A stretch of 46,965 nt of DNA from Synergistaceae bacterium (GCA_030533085.1 JAUNJZ010000020.1:1-46965), one strand, 5' to 3'; positions 7,935 to 17,412 are shown, counted from the stretch's first letter. Notes: generated from the sequence alone by a model not told the origin. Numbers and translations: made by a program.

Positions 7935-9098
7935 GTGAAGCTTACTATCAACAAAAAACTGTTCCTCAACAGCTGGGGTCTCACCGAAAGAAGCGCCTCG
8001 TCCGCAGGATCCGTAAGCATTCTTTCATCCATACTGGTAAAAGCGGATTTTGATTCTGTTACTTTTCACGCGACGGATATAAAGACTTCTATCATCTGCC
8101 GCGCGGCCGGAGTGACGGTCGTTGAACCGGGAGAGGCCGTTTTTCCCGTAAAAATGGTGAGCGATCTTTTCAAAAAAACCCCGGGCGAAGAGTTCTCTCT
8201 CGACATAAAAGATGGCAGAGTAACCTTGAAGGCGGGCAGAAGCAAATATAACTTCTCCACCTACCCGGTGCGCGAGTTTCCGGCGCTTCCCTCCTCAGAC
8301 AGCGCCGATGTATTCTGCGCGATATCGGCCGCAGAGCTTGCGAGGGCGCTTGACGAGGGGACGCTTGCCGCTTCGTCAGGCGAGGAATTTCCGCTCTACC
8401 TTTCGTCGGCGAATCTGCTGATATCGGGCGAAAAGCTCAGCGTCGTATCGACCGATACGCGCCGTCTCGCCCTCTCGTCGGCGGCCGTAAGCGGCGGGGC
8501 GGACGGACAGGCGGCGCTGCTTCCCATGAAGGGGGTAAAGGAGCTGCAGCGCATATTGGCCTCTCTCAGCCCTGAAACGGAGGTATCGGTGCTCTTTGAC
8601 AGCGCACAGTTCTATTTCAAGACTGATTCTCTCGAATTTACCGTGCGCCGCGTAGAATCCAAGTTCCCGCCTTACGAAAAGATTTTGCCGAAAAGCAGCA
8701 CGCTGACGGTCGTTACGGACAGGGGCGAGCTTATTTCAGCCCTCGAGCGCGTCGACGTCATAGTGCGCGACTTTAACCGTATGGTCGTGCTGGACGTCGT
8801 CCCGGACTCGACGGTAATACTTCGCGGCAAAGCCCCTGATTTCGGTCAGGCCAGGGAAGAGGTTGCCGCCGAGGCGCAGGGGGAAGGGCTGCGCATCGCG
8901 GTCAATTCAAAATTCTTCCTTGAGGCGCTGAAGGTGCTGCGCGACCCGGAGGTAATGCTTTCCTTCAACGGACAGTCCGGACACATGTCGGTCAAACGAA
9001 GCGAAGGAGAGGACTTCCTATGTCTCATAGCTCCAATAAATCTTTCCGAAGACGAGCTTAAAATGTTTGATTCCGAGCCTGGAACGGATGGGATTTAA
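7935..9098 (+). CDS. dnaN: DNA polymerase III beta subunit (sliding clamp)
   Basis: 387 aa. Three repeated clamp domains: N-terminal MKLTINKKLFLNSWGLTERS with GRSKYNFSTYPVREFP (about 96-111), a middle domain with VVSTDTRRLALS (about 174-185), and a C-terminal domain ending FLCLIAPI, a variant of the usual C-terminal clamp sequence (family consensus ends near VMPMR). The ring-shaped dimer tethers the replicative polymerase. The GTG start is set by AGGAGGG 7 bases upstream. Its 3' end overlaps the recF start by 11 bases. Confidence 0.96.
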   Translation: MKLTINKKLFLNSWGLTERSASSAGSVSILSSILVKADFDSVTFHATDIKTSIICRAAGVTVVEPGEAVFPVKMVSDLFKKTPGEEFSLDIKDGRVTLKAGRSKYNFSTYPVREFPALPSSDSADVFCAISAAELARALDEGTLAASSGEEFPLYLSSANLLISGEKLSVVSTDTRRLALSSAAVSGGADGQAALLPMKGVKELQRILASLSPETEVSVLFDSAQFYFKTDSLEFTVRRVESKFPPYEKILPKSSTLTVVTDRGELISALERVDVIVRDFNRMVVLDVVPDSTVILRGKAPDFGQAREEVAAEAQGEGLRIAVNSKFFLEALKVLRDPEVMLSFNGQSGHMSVKRSEGEDFLCLIAPINLSEDELKMFDSEPGTDGI

Positions 9099-10152
9099 GC
9101 GGGTAAGATTCAATAATTTCAGAAACCTTGAGTCCCGGGAGATGAGATGGTTCCCGGGGCTTAACTTGCTGACCGGCGAAAACGGCGTCGGTAAGACGAA
9201 TATTCTCGAGGGGATAAATATCATAGCCGGCTGGGGGCCTCTCGACAGGGGGACGAAGGCGCTTTCCATTCCCACCTGGAACAGCGGCTCCTCCGAGGCG
9301 CGCCTTACAGGGGAGCTTGACGGGGATGAGATAATCCGCGTCAAAATAGCGAGCCGCTATACTATCAGACTTGACGACAAAGCCGTTACTGCCTCGGAGC
9401 TTAGATGGAAAATACCGGTCCTGACCTTTCTGCCGGGAGATATGTCCATAGTCGAGGGCTCTTCCGCCTTTCGCCGCAGACTGCTCGATATGCTTCTGGC
9501 TCTGATAGTGCCGCCTTACGCGCAGCGCCTCTCCGAGTACAGACGCGGGATACGGCAAAAGGGGCTTTTCCTCAAGAGGGGAAGTCCTCCGATAATCGCC
9601 GACCGCGCTCTGCTGCCGCTTGCCGCATGGATATGGCGTATGCGCGAGGAGGGGGTGAAGCTGCTTTCATCCTGTATGGAGTCAGTCAGCGAGCTTGCTC
9701 CCGCCGCTATCGGGCTTTCTCTTAAAAGAGGCGGCGCCGGCTTTGAGGAAAGCTGCGAGGACGATTACGCTAGGGCGCTGATTATAAACCGCGAGCGCGA
9801 AAGCGCTGTGAGATTTCCGGTTGTCGGCCCTCACCGCGACGATATAATAATAACGGCTGACGGAAGGCCCGCGGCCGAGGCGCTGAGCCGCGGTCTGAGA
9901 AGACGCGCCGCCATCGCGCTGATGCTGGCCGCCTCTGACGGCGTAAGGAGAAAAATCGGCTCCGACCCTGTTCTGCTGCTGGACGAAGTGACGGCCGAGC
10001 TTGACGTTGCCGGGCGCGAGCTGCTCTTCGACACGCTGGCTAAGAGAAATACGCAGCTCTTCGCCGCAACGGCAGAGCCATTCGCCGGAGATTTCCGCTG
10101 CACCGTTCACCGTATATCCTCCGGAAAAATAGTGGAAAGCTATGAAAAATAA
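9088..10152 (+). CDS. recF: DNA replication and repair protein RecF
   Basis: 354 aa SMC-like ATPase that loads RecA at gaps. MGFKRVRFNNFRNLES matches the usual N-terminus, so I chose ATG 9088 over the upstream TTG at 9067. Walker A is GENGVGKT (about 30-37). GPHRDD lies near 249. Walker B is LLLDEVTAELD near 299. The signature region reads LSRGLRRRAAIALML rather than the common LSQGQQR form, a mild divergence. It overlaps the end of dnaN. Confidence 0.95.
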   Translation: MGFKRVRFNNFRNLESREMRWFPGLNLLTGENGVGKTNILEGINIIAGWGPLDRGTKALSIPTWNSGSSEARLTGELDGDEIIRVKIASRYTIRLDDKAVTASELRWKIPVLTFLPGDMSIVEGSSAFRRRLLDMLLALIVPPYAQRLSEYRRGIRQKGLFLKRGSPPIIADRALLPLAAWIWRMREEGVKLLSSCMESVSELAPAAIGLSLKRGGAGFEESCEDDYARALIINRERESAVRFPVVGPHRDDIIITADGRPAAEALSRGLRRRAAIALMLAASDGVRRKIGSDPVLLLDEVTAELDVAGRELLFDTLAKRNTQLFAATAEPFAGDFRCTVHRISSGKIVESYEK

Positions 10153-10178
10153 AGAAATCAGATACGATTAAGAGAAGC

Positions 10179-12071
10179 GTGACGAAAAATATGATGAATA
10201 TAGCAGATAAATATGACGTTATAACTATAGGCGCCGGACATGCCGGCTGCGAAGCCGCTCTCGCGGCCTCCAGAATGGGGGCGAGGACCCTTCTGCTCTG
10301 CCTTTACCTTGACAGCATTGCCATGATGCCCTGCAATCCTTCGATAGGCGGGCCGGCAAAGGGGCATATAGTCCGCGAGATAGACGCTCTCGGCGGAGAA
10401 TGCGCCGCCGCCGCCGACGCCTCCACTCGGCATCTGAGGTGGCTTAACACTTCAAAGGGCGCGGCTGTCCGCGCGCTGCGCGCCCAATGCAGCCCCCGCC
10501 TCTACAGCGATCATTACAGGAGCGCGCTGCTCAGCGAAAAAAATCTTGACCTTCATCAGGCCGAGGCGGCGGAGCTGCTGATTGAGAAGGGAGAGGTCAA
10601 TGGCGTAAAGATAAAGACGGGACAGAAATTTTATTCCGAATGCGTCATACTCGCGACCGGAACATATCTGGATTCCGTAATACATATAGGTCTCAGCTCG
10701 CACAAATCAGGGCCGCTGGGAATGGTCGCCGCCACAGAATTTTCCCGCAGCCTGCAAAGGGCCGGCCTCGAGATCGGACGGCTGCGCACCGATACGACGC
10801 CGCGTCTGCACTTCGACAGCATAGACTGGGATTCGCTCGACTGCCAGCGGAGCATAGAAGAGCCGCAGGCCTTTTCGAATTTCGGTGAAAAACGGCTGTA
10901 CGGTGGCATGGTCTGCGGCCTGACGCGCACCAACGAGGAAACGCACAGAATAATCAGAAAATATTTTCCGCAGTCGCCTCTCTATACCGGCAGGCTCGGC
11001 ACGGAAGGCCCCAGATATTGCCCCTCGATCGACGACAAGATAATAAAGTTCCCCGAAAAGGATAGTCATCCCATCTTTCTGGAGCCGATAAGCTCAGAGG
11101 GGCGCGAGGTGTACGTGCAGAATTTTTCCACGTCGATGTGCCTTGAAGCGCAGTTTGAAAGCGTCAGGACGATAAAAGGCTGCGAACATGCTCATATACT
11201 ACGCCCCGGCTATGCGATCGAGTATGATTTCATACCGCCGACGCAGCTCTTCCCCTGGCTGGAAAGCAAAGCGGTGAAAAATTTCTTCCTCGCCGGACAG
11301 ATAAACGGAACATCCGGCTACGAAGAGGCGGCCGGGCAAGGGCTTATAGCCGGGATAAACGCCGCGCTTCGCCTGCGCGGAGAGGAGCCGTTCGTACTGG
11401 GGCGGGACGAGTCGTATATAGGCGTGCTGATAGACGACCTTGTTACGAAAGGAACGAAAGAGCCGTACCGTATGCTGACGAGCCGCTGCGAGTACCGCCT
11501 GCTGCTGCGCCACGACAACGCAGCGGACAGACTTTGCGCGAAGGGACGCAGGATAGGGCTGCTGAGCGGCGAAAAGTGGGAAAAATATCTCAAATGCTGC
11601 GAAAGGCTTGAGAGAGAGAGGGAACGTCTCAGCTCCTTTAAAATACATCCGACCGACGAGGTCAACGAAAAGCTCGCGCGCGTAAATTCCTCCGCGCTTT
11701 CTGAGGGGATATGCCTGACAGAGCTTCTCCGCCGTCCGGAGGTGGACTGGGAGACGGCGGCGGAGCTGTGCGGCTCCGAGCTTGAGCCTGAGCTGGGAAG
11801 AAAAATATCCGACGAGCTGAAATATGAAGGCTACATCAGCCGTCAGAGGCGGCAGGTCGATAAATTCCGCCGGATGGAGCTTCTGAAAATACCGCCTCAT
11901 ATCGACTACTCGCGGATAAAAGGGCTGTCGGCAGAGGGGCGCGGAAAGCTTGCGGAAATCCGTCCCGCCACTCTCGGACAGGCGTCGAGAATCCCCGGCG
12001 TTCCTCCGACTGACATTCAGCTGCTGTGGGTAGCGGTGAAGAGCGCCAGAGAAAATAGGGCGGCGGAATGA
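10179..12071 (+). CDS. mnmG: tRNA uridine 5-carboxymethylaminomethyl modification enzyme MnmG (GidA)
   Basis: 630-aa FAD enzyme that, with MnmE, modifies U34 of some tRNAs. FAD-binding GAGHAGCEAALAASRMG lies at residues 18-34, CNPSIGGPAKGH near 50 and NGTSGYEEAAGQGLIAGINA near 375. The C-terminal helical domain begins around IDDLVTKGTKEPYRMLTSR. The GTG at 10179 is used here; ATG codons at 10191 or 10194 would also keep the whole domain, since no strong ribosome site decides. MnmE is not in the window. The stop overlaps the next gene (ATGA). Confidence 0.95.
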   Translation: MTKNMMNIADKYDVITIGAGHAGCEAALAASRMGARTLLLCLYLDSIAMMPCNPSIGGPAKGHIVREIDALGGECAAAADASTRHLRWLNTSKGAAVRALRAQCSPRLYSDHYRSALLSEKNLDLHQAEAAELLIEKGEVNGVKIKTGQKFYSECVILATGTYLDSVIHIGLSSHKSGPLGMVAATEFSRSLQRAGLEIGRLRTDTTPRLHFDSIDWDSLDCQRSIEEPQAFSNFGEKRLYGGMVCGLTRTNEETHRIIRKYFPQSPLYTGRLGTEGPRYCPSIDDKIIKFPEKDSHPIFLEPISSEGREVYVQNFSTSMCLEAQFESVRTIKGCEHAHILRPGYAIEYDFIPPTQLFPWLESKAVKNFFLAGQINGTSGYEEAAGQGLIAGINAALRLRGEEPFVLGRDESYIGVLIDDLVTKGTKEPYRMLTSRCEYRLLLRHDNAADRLCAKGRRIGLLSGEKWEKYLKCCERLERERERLSSFKIHPTDEVNEKLARVNSSALSEGICLTELLRRPEVDWETAAELCGSELEPELGRKISDELKYEGYISRQRRQVDKFRRMELLKIPPHIDYSRIKGLSAEGRGKLAEIRPATLGQASRIPGVPPTDIQLLWVAVKSARENRAAE

Positions 12072-12610
12072 CAAAGGACGGCTTTCGAAGCGCCGGAGAT
12101 ATCGTCAGCGCCGGCACAGGCGGAAAAAAAGAGGGAAAAGGCAGAAAGCTCCTTGAAAACGCGGAAAGATGGGAGCCGCTGCGCCTCTCCCTCCGTCTGG
12201 CGGAGCTGAGCGAAAGATGGGGCGAAGTTGCCGGAAATCCGCTCGCAGGCAAAACTATGCCCTCCGCCTGCGAATATTCCGGCGAAGTGATGAATATATC
12301 CGTCAACGTCTCGGAGCCGGCGCTGCTATCATCGGTGCGCTTCCGCCGCGCGAGGCTTGAAAGGGCCGTCGCCGCCTTCTTCGGAGTGAAAAGAGTCGGC
12401 GTGGAATTCAAAGTTGGAGCCATATCGCGAAAATCTACTGCGAAAGCAGCGCCTCCCGCCTGCGAACGGCGCGCGCCGCTGCTTCTCAGCGACGCGGAGA
12501 TAGAGACGGAAAAAAAATTTTTCAACGACGGCAGCATCTCGGAAGAGCTGGCCTTAAAGTTTGCCAGACTGAAGCTGTCGATAGACAGGCTCTCGCAGAG
12601 GTCGAGATAA
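12068..12610 (+). CDS. DUF721/DciA-like protein
   Basis: 180 aa. The central part (about 35-115) follows the DUF721 pattern: LSERWGEVAGNPLAGKTMP, then EVMNISVNVSEPALLSSVRFRRARLERAVAAFF. This family includes DciA, the loader of the replicative DnaB helicase in most bacteria without DnaC. The basic N-terminus and the C-terminal about 60 residues are not recognisable. It is coupled to mnmG by a 4-base overlap and lies in the dnaA-dnaN-recF locus, which supports a replication role. The domain match is by eye. Confidence 0.7.
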   Translation: MTKDGFRSAGDIVSAGTGGKKEGKGRKLLENAERWEPLRLSLRLAELSERWGEVAGNPLAGKTMPSACEYSGEVMNISVNVSEPALLSSVRFRRARLERAVAAFFGVKRVGVEFKVGAISRKSTAKAAPPACERRAPLLLSDAEIETEKKFFNDGSISEELALKFARLKLSIDRLSQRSR

Positions 12611-12776
12611 GGCTGAAAAAGGACGGGCATATTACCGTTAATCAGCGCTTTGATGCCATTCAAAAAAAATATGTGTATTTTTACCCTTTTATATACAAAT
12701 CGTAGAAAATATGATATTATTACTGCGAGGAAAAGATTAAAAGTATTTTAAATATCTAACAATGGAGGAATAGAAA

Positions 12777-13169
12777 ATGAAAATCGGAGAAGTAATCAGA
12801 GACGGAGACTTTAAGGCAGAGAAGCACGTACCGACAATAGAGGCGCCGGATAAGATTAAAAAGGGAGAAGAAGCGCTCGTCAAGGTTATAGTGGGCAAAG
12901 AGATCAAGCATCCGAATACCCCGCTTCATCATATCCGCTGGATACAGCTCTACTTCAAGCCCGACGACGCGACGCCGGTCATCGACATCGCCAGATTCTG
13001 CTACAACAGCCATAACGACACAATGAACCTCGACAACCCCGGCTGCGCCTCAACCGAGCCGGCAAGCTGCGTAAAATTCACCCCCACGAAGTCCGGCACG
13101 CTGATAGCGGAAAGTTACTGCAACGTCCACGGCCTCTGGGAAGCCTCAAAAAAGCTTGATGTGGAATAA
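12777..13169 (+). CDS. Superoxide reductase, neelaredoxin type (class II)
   Basis: 130 aa, one domain, lacking the N-terminal desulforedoxin Fe(Cys)4 domain of desulfoferrodoxins. The mononuclear iron centre is complete: His17, His45, His51 and His118 as equatorial ligands and Cys115 (in YCNVHG) as axial ligand, with Glu15 in EKH as the mobile sixth ligand. It reduces superoxide to hydrogen peroxide without forming oxygen, typical of anaerobes. GGAGG lies 8 bases before the ATG. Single gene with its own strong terminator. Confidence 0.95.
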   Translation: MKIGEVIRDGDFKAEKHVPTIEAPDKIKKGEEALVKVIVGKEIKHPNTPLHHIRWIQLYFKPDDATPVIDIARFCYNSHNDTMNLDNPGCASTEPASCVKFTPTKSGTLIAESYCNVHGLWEASKKLDVE

Positions 13170-13200
13170 AATCGGCGATTAAGAAAACTCTGAACCGCGA

Positions 13201-13228
13201 CGGCCGCCCAACAGGGCGGCCGTTTTTT
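13201..13228 (+). terminator. Terminator after superoxide reductase
   Basis: Stem CGGCCGCCC (13201-13209) with GGGCGGCCG (13214-13222), loop AACA, followed by TTTTTT. Confidence 0.95.
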
Positions 13229-13284
13229 CGTCCCCGGACGGATAAGCTCGCCGCGCCCTATATTGTGCGGCTATGCGTCAGATA

Positions 13285-13410
13285 TAAATTATCCACAGCC
13301 AAGCTTTTACTTGTCCACAAGTTTTATAAAAAAGAGATATGAAATTTGCGCTGTGTCCTTATAAAAGATGAAATTTACACATAGATATCCACATCTTGTG
13401 TATAATTTTG
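13285..13410. other. Third cluster of DnaA-box-like sites
   Basis: In the gap between superoxide reductase and the cupin gene: TTATCCACA (13289-13297, plus, perfect), TTGTCCACA (13311-13319, plus), ATATCCACA (13385-13393, plus), TTATACACA (13397-13405, minus), with an AT-rich stretch between them. This could be part of a split origin or a DnaA-titrating site. Confidence 0.5.
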
Positions 13411-13450
13411 TAGATAAGCCGGTGGATATTCTCTCTTTTTATCCGGGAAA

Positions 13451-13483
13451 GAGCCGCGCCGGCAGCCTTCGCAGGCGCGGCTC
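13451..13483 (-). terminator. Hairpin after the cupin gene
   Basis: GAGCCGCGCC (13451-13460) pairs with GGCGCGGCTC (13474-13483), 13-base loop. Read on the minus strand it is followed only by TTT, so termination may be partial. Confidence 0.55.
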
Positions 13484-13499
13484 TCTGAGGGCTGACCCT

Positions 13500-13868
13500 C
13501 TAGCTTCTCTTTGCTATCGCTGCGCCGAGCACCAGCGTCTTGCCGCTGTTGTTTTCAATACCGTGCGAGCGTCCCATGCGGCAGAGCATCACATCTCCGG
13601 CATGTACCTGCCTGCTCTCGTTCTCCTCGCAATAGCTTCCCTCTCCTGCCATTACGAAATAGACCTCTTCCGTATCGGCGTGGAGATGGTAGCCGACTGA
13701 GGCGCCCGGCTCCAGTTCGATTCGCGTGGCCATCACGAAGGCCCCGTTCTGATCCGGTATCGTTACCGGAAAGGCCAGAGCCTTTCCCTTGCCGCTGCCT
13801 CCGAGCTTCTCTCTCTGTATTCCGTCGTCCTGATTTTTCAGTATCACAATAAATTTCCCCCTTGGCAT
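13500..13868 (-). CDS. Small cupin-domain protein
   Basis: 122 aa, a single cupin barrel. The first cupin motif reads GASVGYHLHADTEEVYFVMAGEG (about 55-77), with His61, His63 and Glu67-68 as the metal ligands. The second motif, DVMLCRMGRSHGIENNSG, gives the fourth ligand (His99 or thereabouts). Such proteins are often small-molecule binding or isomerase domains, and no substrate can be assigned. It stands alone, opposite in strand to superoxide reductase. Confidence 0.75.
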   Translation of the reverse strand: MPRGKFIVILKNQDDGIQREKLGGSGKGKALAFPVTIPDQNGAFVMATRIELEPGASVGYHLHADTEEVYFVMAGEGSYCEENESRQVHAGDVMLCRMGRSHGIENNSGKTLVLGAAIAKRS

Positions 13869-14108
13869 GATTGTCGAGTTAAATAAACGTCTCTGTCTTC
13901 GATTATATAAAATTAATTTGCTTTGTCCAGTGAAATGAGATAATAAAAAGAGTATTGTTAAATTGACCTTTATTGATTTTTTATGATACTATCCCAGCGG
14001 CTTTCAATAAGCGCCGGCTCGTCCGCGCGGCATACAGGCAGGAGGCTATGCCTGTCTCCTGCCTATCTTTTCTGTTATGGCTTTATGGGTCTTTATTTGA
14101 TTTTTATA
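13869..14108. other. Intergenic region with a 9-bp inverted repeat
   Basis: Upstream of the cupin gene the sequence is AT-rich and should hold its promoter. At 14036-14064, AGGCAGGAG pairs with CTCCTGCCT across an 11-base loop. The T-rich tail is on the plus strand, so it is not an ideal terminator for mntP, whose 3' end it follows on the minus strand. Confidence 0.35.
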
Positions 14109-14669
14109 TTACGCGCTCAGTGCGGAGCAGATTATTTTTCCCGCTATGAGCAGAAGAACACAGCCGCCGAAGATTTCTGATTTTTTGCCGAAACGCTTTC
14201 CAAGTTTTTTCCCTGCCAGCGCTCCGGCAAGCGACAGCGTGAAGGTTATCGCCCCGGCCAGAAGCGCCAGATTCAGAGCTGAGCCGCCTGTGCTCGCCAT
14301 GGAGAAGCCCACGGCCAGCGCGTCGAGCGAGGTTGCGAATGAGAGCGTCGTCACCCCAGAGAAGGTGATAGCCATGCAGCTGCTTGCTTCTTCTCTTACT
14401 GCCTCGACTATCATGCTGACGGCGACCCATATTATCAGCAGCGCCGCTATCCATGGAGTCCATCGGTCGAAGAAGCCTGATATACTTCCGGCAATCCCGC
14501 CGCCGAGCAGCGGCATGAAAAACTGGAAAAAGCCGAAGGCTCCTCCCAGTATCAGCGCCTCTCTGAAACGAAGCCGTTCATGGCATAGCCCGAGGCATAT
14601 CGAAACGGAAAAGGCGTCCATCGCCAGCGAAAGGGCGCTGGCGGCCAGCGCAAGATCCCAGGCGGCCAT
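14109..14669 (-). CDS. mntP: Manganese efflux pump MntP family
   Basis: 186 aa, six hydrophobic helices arranged as two repeats, each with its acidic motif: LAMDAFSVSICLG (about 15-27) and ATSLDALAVGFSMA (about 112-125). These Asp residues are the proposed metal-binding sites of MntP, which exports Mn(II). Its start overlaps the stop of the upstream AI-2E-type permease by one base (TGATG), so the two form an operon. I saw no yybP-ykoY-type riboswitch upstream of the pair. Confidence 0.85.
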   Translation of the reverse strand: MAAWDLALAASALSLAMDAFSVSICLGLCHERLRFREALILGGAFGFFQFFMPLLGGGIAGSISGFFDRWTPWIAALLIIWVAVSMIVEAVREEASSCMAITFSGVTTLSFATSLDALAVGFSMASTGGSALNLALLAGAITFTLSLAGALAGKKLGKRFGKKSEIFGGCVLLLIAGKIICSALSA

Positions 14670-15784
14670 CAGCAGCCCTTCTCTCCGCTTTCAAGCCAGC
14701 GCTTCCTGTAGAGGTCGCAGACCGAGACGAAGAGCACCAGCATCAGCGGCCCGACGAATACGCCGAGGAAGCCCCATTTCATAACACCGCCGAATAGCCC
14801 CAGAACTATCAGCAATGTCGGTATTTCACGCCCCTCGCTTTTTCCTCCGCCGCTGATGAGGAATGGGCGCAGGAGATTGTCTATCGTTCCGACCACGACA
14901 AGCCCCCAGACAAAGAGGATGACCGCATTCTTCATATCGCCGGTCAGCGCCAGATATATTGCGCCCGGAACCCAGATAACGGCGGTTCCGGCGGGGAACA
15001 TGCCGAAGAAAAACATCAGCATGCCGAAGAACACGGGGCTGTTAAGGCCGACAAACCACCAGCCAAGTCCGCCTATCAGCGCCTGTATCGCGACAGTCAG
15101 GATTATCCCGTAAATTATTGAGTTGAGAATGCCGGATATCTGAGTGAAAAAGCTCTCTTTTTCCTCCGGCGTCAGCGGAGTTATGCTCTTTATGTAGTCG
15201 ACGATGCGCTGACCGTCGCGTATAAAGAAGAAGGAGACCATCAGCGTTATCATCGAGTTGATAAGGAAGGAGGAGCCGTGCTCTATAATGTTGGCGGAGA
15301 GCGAGCTCAGGAATTTCGTCGACCACTGAGCGATATTCTGCACCAGCGTCCTGACGGCCTGCGAATCGTCAAGGAAGACGCGGATATTTTCGGCGGCCCA
15401 CGCCGGAGTCCAGGCCGGAAACTCAAGCGCGGCGGGATTATTGGCGTGCTGCTGTATATTGGAGAGAAGCTGCGCGAATATCCGCCCCAATCCGGCGGCT
15501 TCGTTGCCCAGCGTGGAAAGGGCCAATAGAACCGGCACGAAGCAGAGCAGCAGCAGCGCGGCGAGCGTTATTCCGGCGGCGGCGCCGGGAAAACGCCCCT
15601 TCCACATCGACGCCAGAATCAGGCGGTAGAGCGGCATTGAAATGAAGGAAAGCATCCCAGCCCATATTATGGCCGTGATCATCGGCGAGGTTATATCCCA
15701 GGCAAGCAGCGCGAAGATGAAAAAAAACATTATAAACGGAGCGTTACGGCCAAAAAAATTTACGTATCCTCTCTCTGAACACAT
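14669..15784 (-). CDS. AI-2E transporter family permease
   Basis: 371-aa membrane protein of the AI-2E (PerM/YdiK) family. It has two hydrophobic helices at 15-65, a soluble central segment (about 95-150), then a C-terminal block of helices with the family motifs SFFFIRDGQRI, SIIYGIILTVAIQALIGGLGW, FFGMFPAGTAVIWVP and FGGVMKWGFLGVFVGPLML. Members have been linked to autoinducer-2 export, Na+/H+ exchange or other efflux; the substrate cannot be told from sequence. The next gene on the same strand is mntP. Translation begins at an ATG shortly after an AT-rich leader. Confidence 0.82.
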   Translation of the reverse strand: MCSERGYVNFFGRNAPFIMFFFIFALLAWDITSPMITAIIWAGMLSFISMPLYRLILASMWKGRFPGAAAGITLAALLLLCFVPVLLALSTLGNEAAGLGRIFAQLLSNIQQHANNPAALEFPAWTPAWAAENIRVFLDDSQAVRTLVQNIAQWSTKFLSSLSANIIEHGSSFLINSMITLMVSFFFIRDGQRIVDYIKSITPLTPEEKESFFTQISGILNSIIYGIILTVAIQALIGGLGWWFVGLNSPVFFGMLMFFFGMFPAGTAVIWVPGAIYLALTGDMKNAVILFVWGLVVVGTIDNLLRPFLISGGGKSEGREIPTLLIVLGLFGGVMKWGFLGVFVGPLMLVLFVSVCDLYRKRWLESGEKGC

Positions 15785-15803
15785 ATAATTAAGCCCCTCT
15801 CAA

Positions 15804-15812
15804 TGCTATAAT
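15804..15812 (+). promoter_or_regulatory. Extended -10 promoter of ftsZ
   Basis: TGC-TATAAT at 15804-15812 is a perfect extended -10. The -35 region is weak. The predicted leader is about 55 bases. Confidence 0.5.
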
Positions 15813-15873
15813 AATGGCGAAGATAGTATATTATACATCAAGCAGTTAAAGATAAAGGAGGGTGTTTTTCAGT

Positions 15874-17211
15874 ATGCCGGCGGAAGAATTTTATTATCAG
15901 GAGGCGCCAGGGTACCCTTCCCAGGATGAAAACGCTGACGAAGGGCGGCGTAACGAAGCGGAGCCGGCTGCCCGGGAGCTGTTTAAGAAGGCTATAAAGG
16001 TAGTTGCCGTCGGCGGGGGCGGCGGGAACGCCCTTAATCATATAATCTCGCGCGGGATAGAGGGCGTCGATATGCTCGCGGTCAATACAGATCTCCGTTC
16101 GCTGGATATGTCGCTCTGCGAAACGAAGCTGGTGCTCGGAGAGCGGGTTACGAAGGGGCTTGGCGCTGGGGCGCTGCCTGATATCGGAGCAAAGGCGGCG
16201 ATGGAGTCCATTGAGGATATCCGCCGCTACCTTAAAGGGGCGGATATGGTCTACCTGGCGGCCGGAATGGGCGGCGGCACAGGGACTGGGGCGCTTCCGA
16301 TAATCGCGCGCGCGGCGAGAGAGATGGGAATACTTACGGTAGCGGTGGTGACGAGGCCTTTCAGCTTTGAGGGCAAGCGGCGCAGACGCTACGCCGAAGA
16401 GGGGATAGAAAAGCTCATGCCGGAGGTCGACGCGCTCATCGTGGTCCCCAATGACAGGCTGCTCGACCTCTCGCATAAAAACACCCCGCTGTCGCAGAGC
16501 TTTTTGCTTGCCGACGAGATACTCCGTCAGGCGGTTCAGGGAGTTACCGACCTTATCACGCGGCCTGGAATGGTCAACGTGGACTTCGCCGACCTGAAAA
16601 GCGTAATGGCGAATGCCGGACGCTCTGTGATGGGGATAGGCACAGCGAACGGCGAAGACGCTCTTGTGAAGGCCGTAAAAAGCGCGCTTGAAAGCCCGCT
16701 GATGGAATGCTCTATGCAGGGTGCGAAGGGCGTGCTGATGAATATCACCTACAAAGAGGAGCTTCCGCTTTACGAAATCAGCCGCGCCGCGGCGGCGGCC
16801 GAAGATTTCATCTCGGAAGAGGCGCTCTTTATCTGGGGCTGCGTCGAAGACGCGGCGATAGAAAACGACGTTGAAGTGACGCTGGTCGCGGCCGGTTTTG
16901 ACGAGACGGAGGGAACCGCAGTGCATGAAAGCCGCGCCGCCGCGCCGCAAAAAAGCGCGGAAAGAGCGCAGGCGGAAGAGCCGGCGATCTCCGCCGCCCC
17001 ATTGGCTGCTGAAAGGACGGAGCCGCAAAAAGAGCCGGAAAGGCCGCTGTATGAGCGTGAGGTTCATATCCCGGAGTGGCTGCTGGCCGAAGAGCCTGAG
17101 AGCGAACCGGAAAAGCTGGGGCCGACAGTCGGAACGAAGCCCTCTGTCTACGACATTTATGAAAGCCCCGCCTTTGTCCGACGGGGGCGCGTCTTGAAAA
17201 GGCCGCAATAG
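15874..17211 (+). CDS. ftsZ: Cell division protein FtsZ
   Basis: 445 aa tubulin-like GTPase that forms the division ring. GGGGGN near 47-52 opens the Rossmann part; the tubulin signature GGGTGTG is at 133-139; [12 protein letters not shown] follows. A variable linker of about 100 residues, rich in Ala, Glu and Pro, leads to the C-terminal peptide [10 protein letters not shown], the usual docking tail for FtsA or other anchors. ATG 15874 is preferred to GTG 15862, because the latter overlaps the AAAGGAGG ribosome site; the resulting spacing of 12 is long. ftsZ is alone here, without ftsA or other dcw genes. Confidence 0.96.
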   Translation: MPAEEFYYQEAPGYPSQDENADEGRRNEAEPAARELFKKAIKVVAVGGGGGNALNHIISRGIEGVDMLAVNTDLRSLDMSLCETKLVLGERVTKGLGAGALPDIGAKAAMESIEDIRRYLKGADMVYLAAGMGGGTGTGALPIIARAAREMGILTVAVVTRPFSFEGKRRRRYAEEGIEKLMPEVDALIVVPNDRLLDLSHKNTPLSQSFLLADEILRQAVQGVTDLITRPGMVNVDFADLKSVMANAGRSVMGIGTANGEDALVKAVKSALESPLMECSMQGAKGVLMNITYKEELPLYEISRAAAAAEDFISEEALFIWGCVEDAAIENDVEVTLVAAGFDETEGTAVHESRAAAPQKSAERAQAEEPAISAAPLAAERTEPQKEPERPLYEREVHIPEWLLAEEPESEPEKLGPTVGTKPSVYDIYESPAFVRRGRVLKRPQ

Positions 17212-17252
17212 CGGCGCGCAAGACGCGGTAACTTTTTTCATCGTTATCATAT

Positions 17253-17287
17253 AAACAGGAGCCTCCCGTTGCGGAGGCTCCTGTTTT
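17253..17287 (+). terminator. Terminator after ftsZ
   Basis: 14-bp perfect stem (17253-17266 with 17273-17286), 6-base loop, ending in TTTT. Confidence 0.92.
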
Positions 17288-17348
17288 ATCGCCGGCGCAG
17301 CGGAATCAAAAAATATCTTCCTATAAAGGTCAAAAATAATCAAACGAT

Positions 17349-17357
17349 TTATACACA
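17349..17357 (+). promoter_or_regulatory. Single DnaA-box-like site
   Basis: TTATACACA in the gap between ftsZ and the next gene. Isolated, so its meaning is uncertain. Confidence 0.25.
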
Positions 17358-17412
17358 AATTCACTGTGAAAAGTGTGAAGAAAGACCCCCTTCGGCGCTT
17401 TTTTCGCCGCAA

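Noticed and set aside
11199-12074. 291-codon frame antisense to mnmG
   Set aside because: Shadow of a conserved gene; composition and lack of motifs argue against coding.
15838-17412. 524-codon open frame antisense to ftsZ
   Set aside because: It mirrors the GC-rich codon pattern of ftsZ, is rich in Arg/His/Phe and has no family motif. ftsZ on the other strand is certain.
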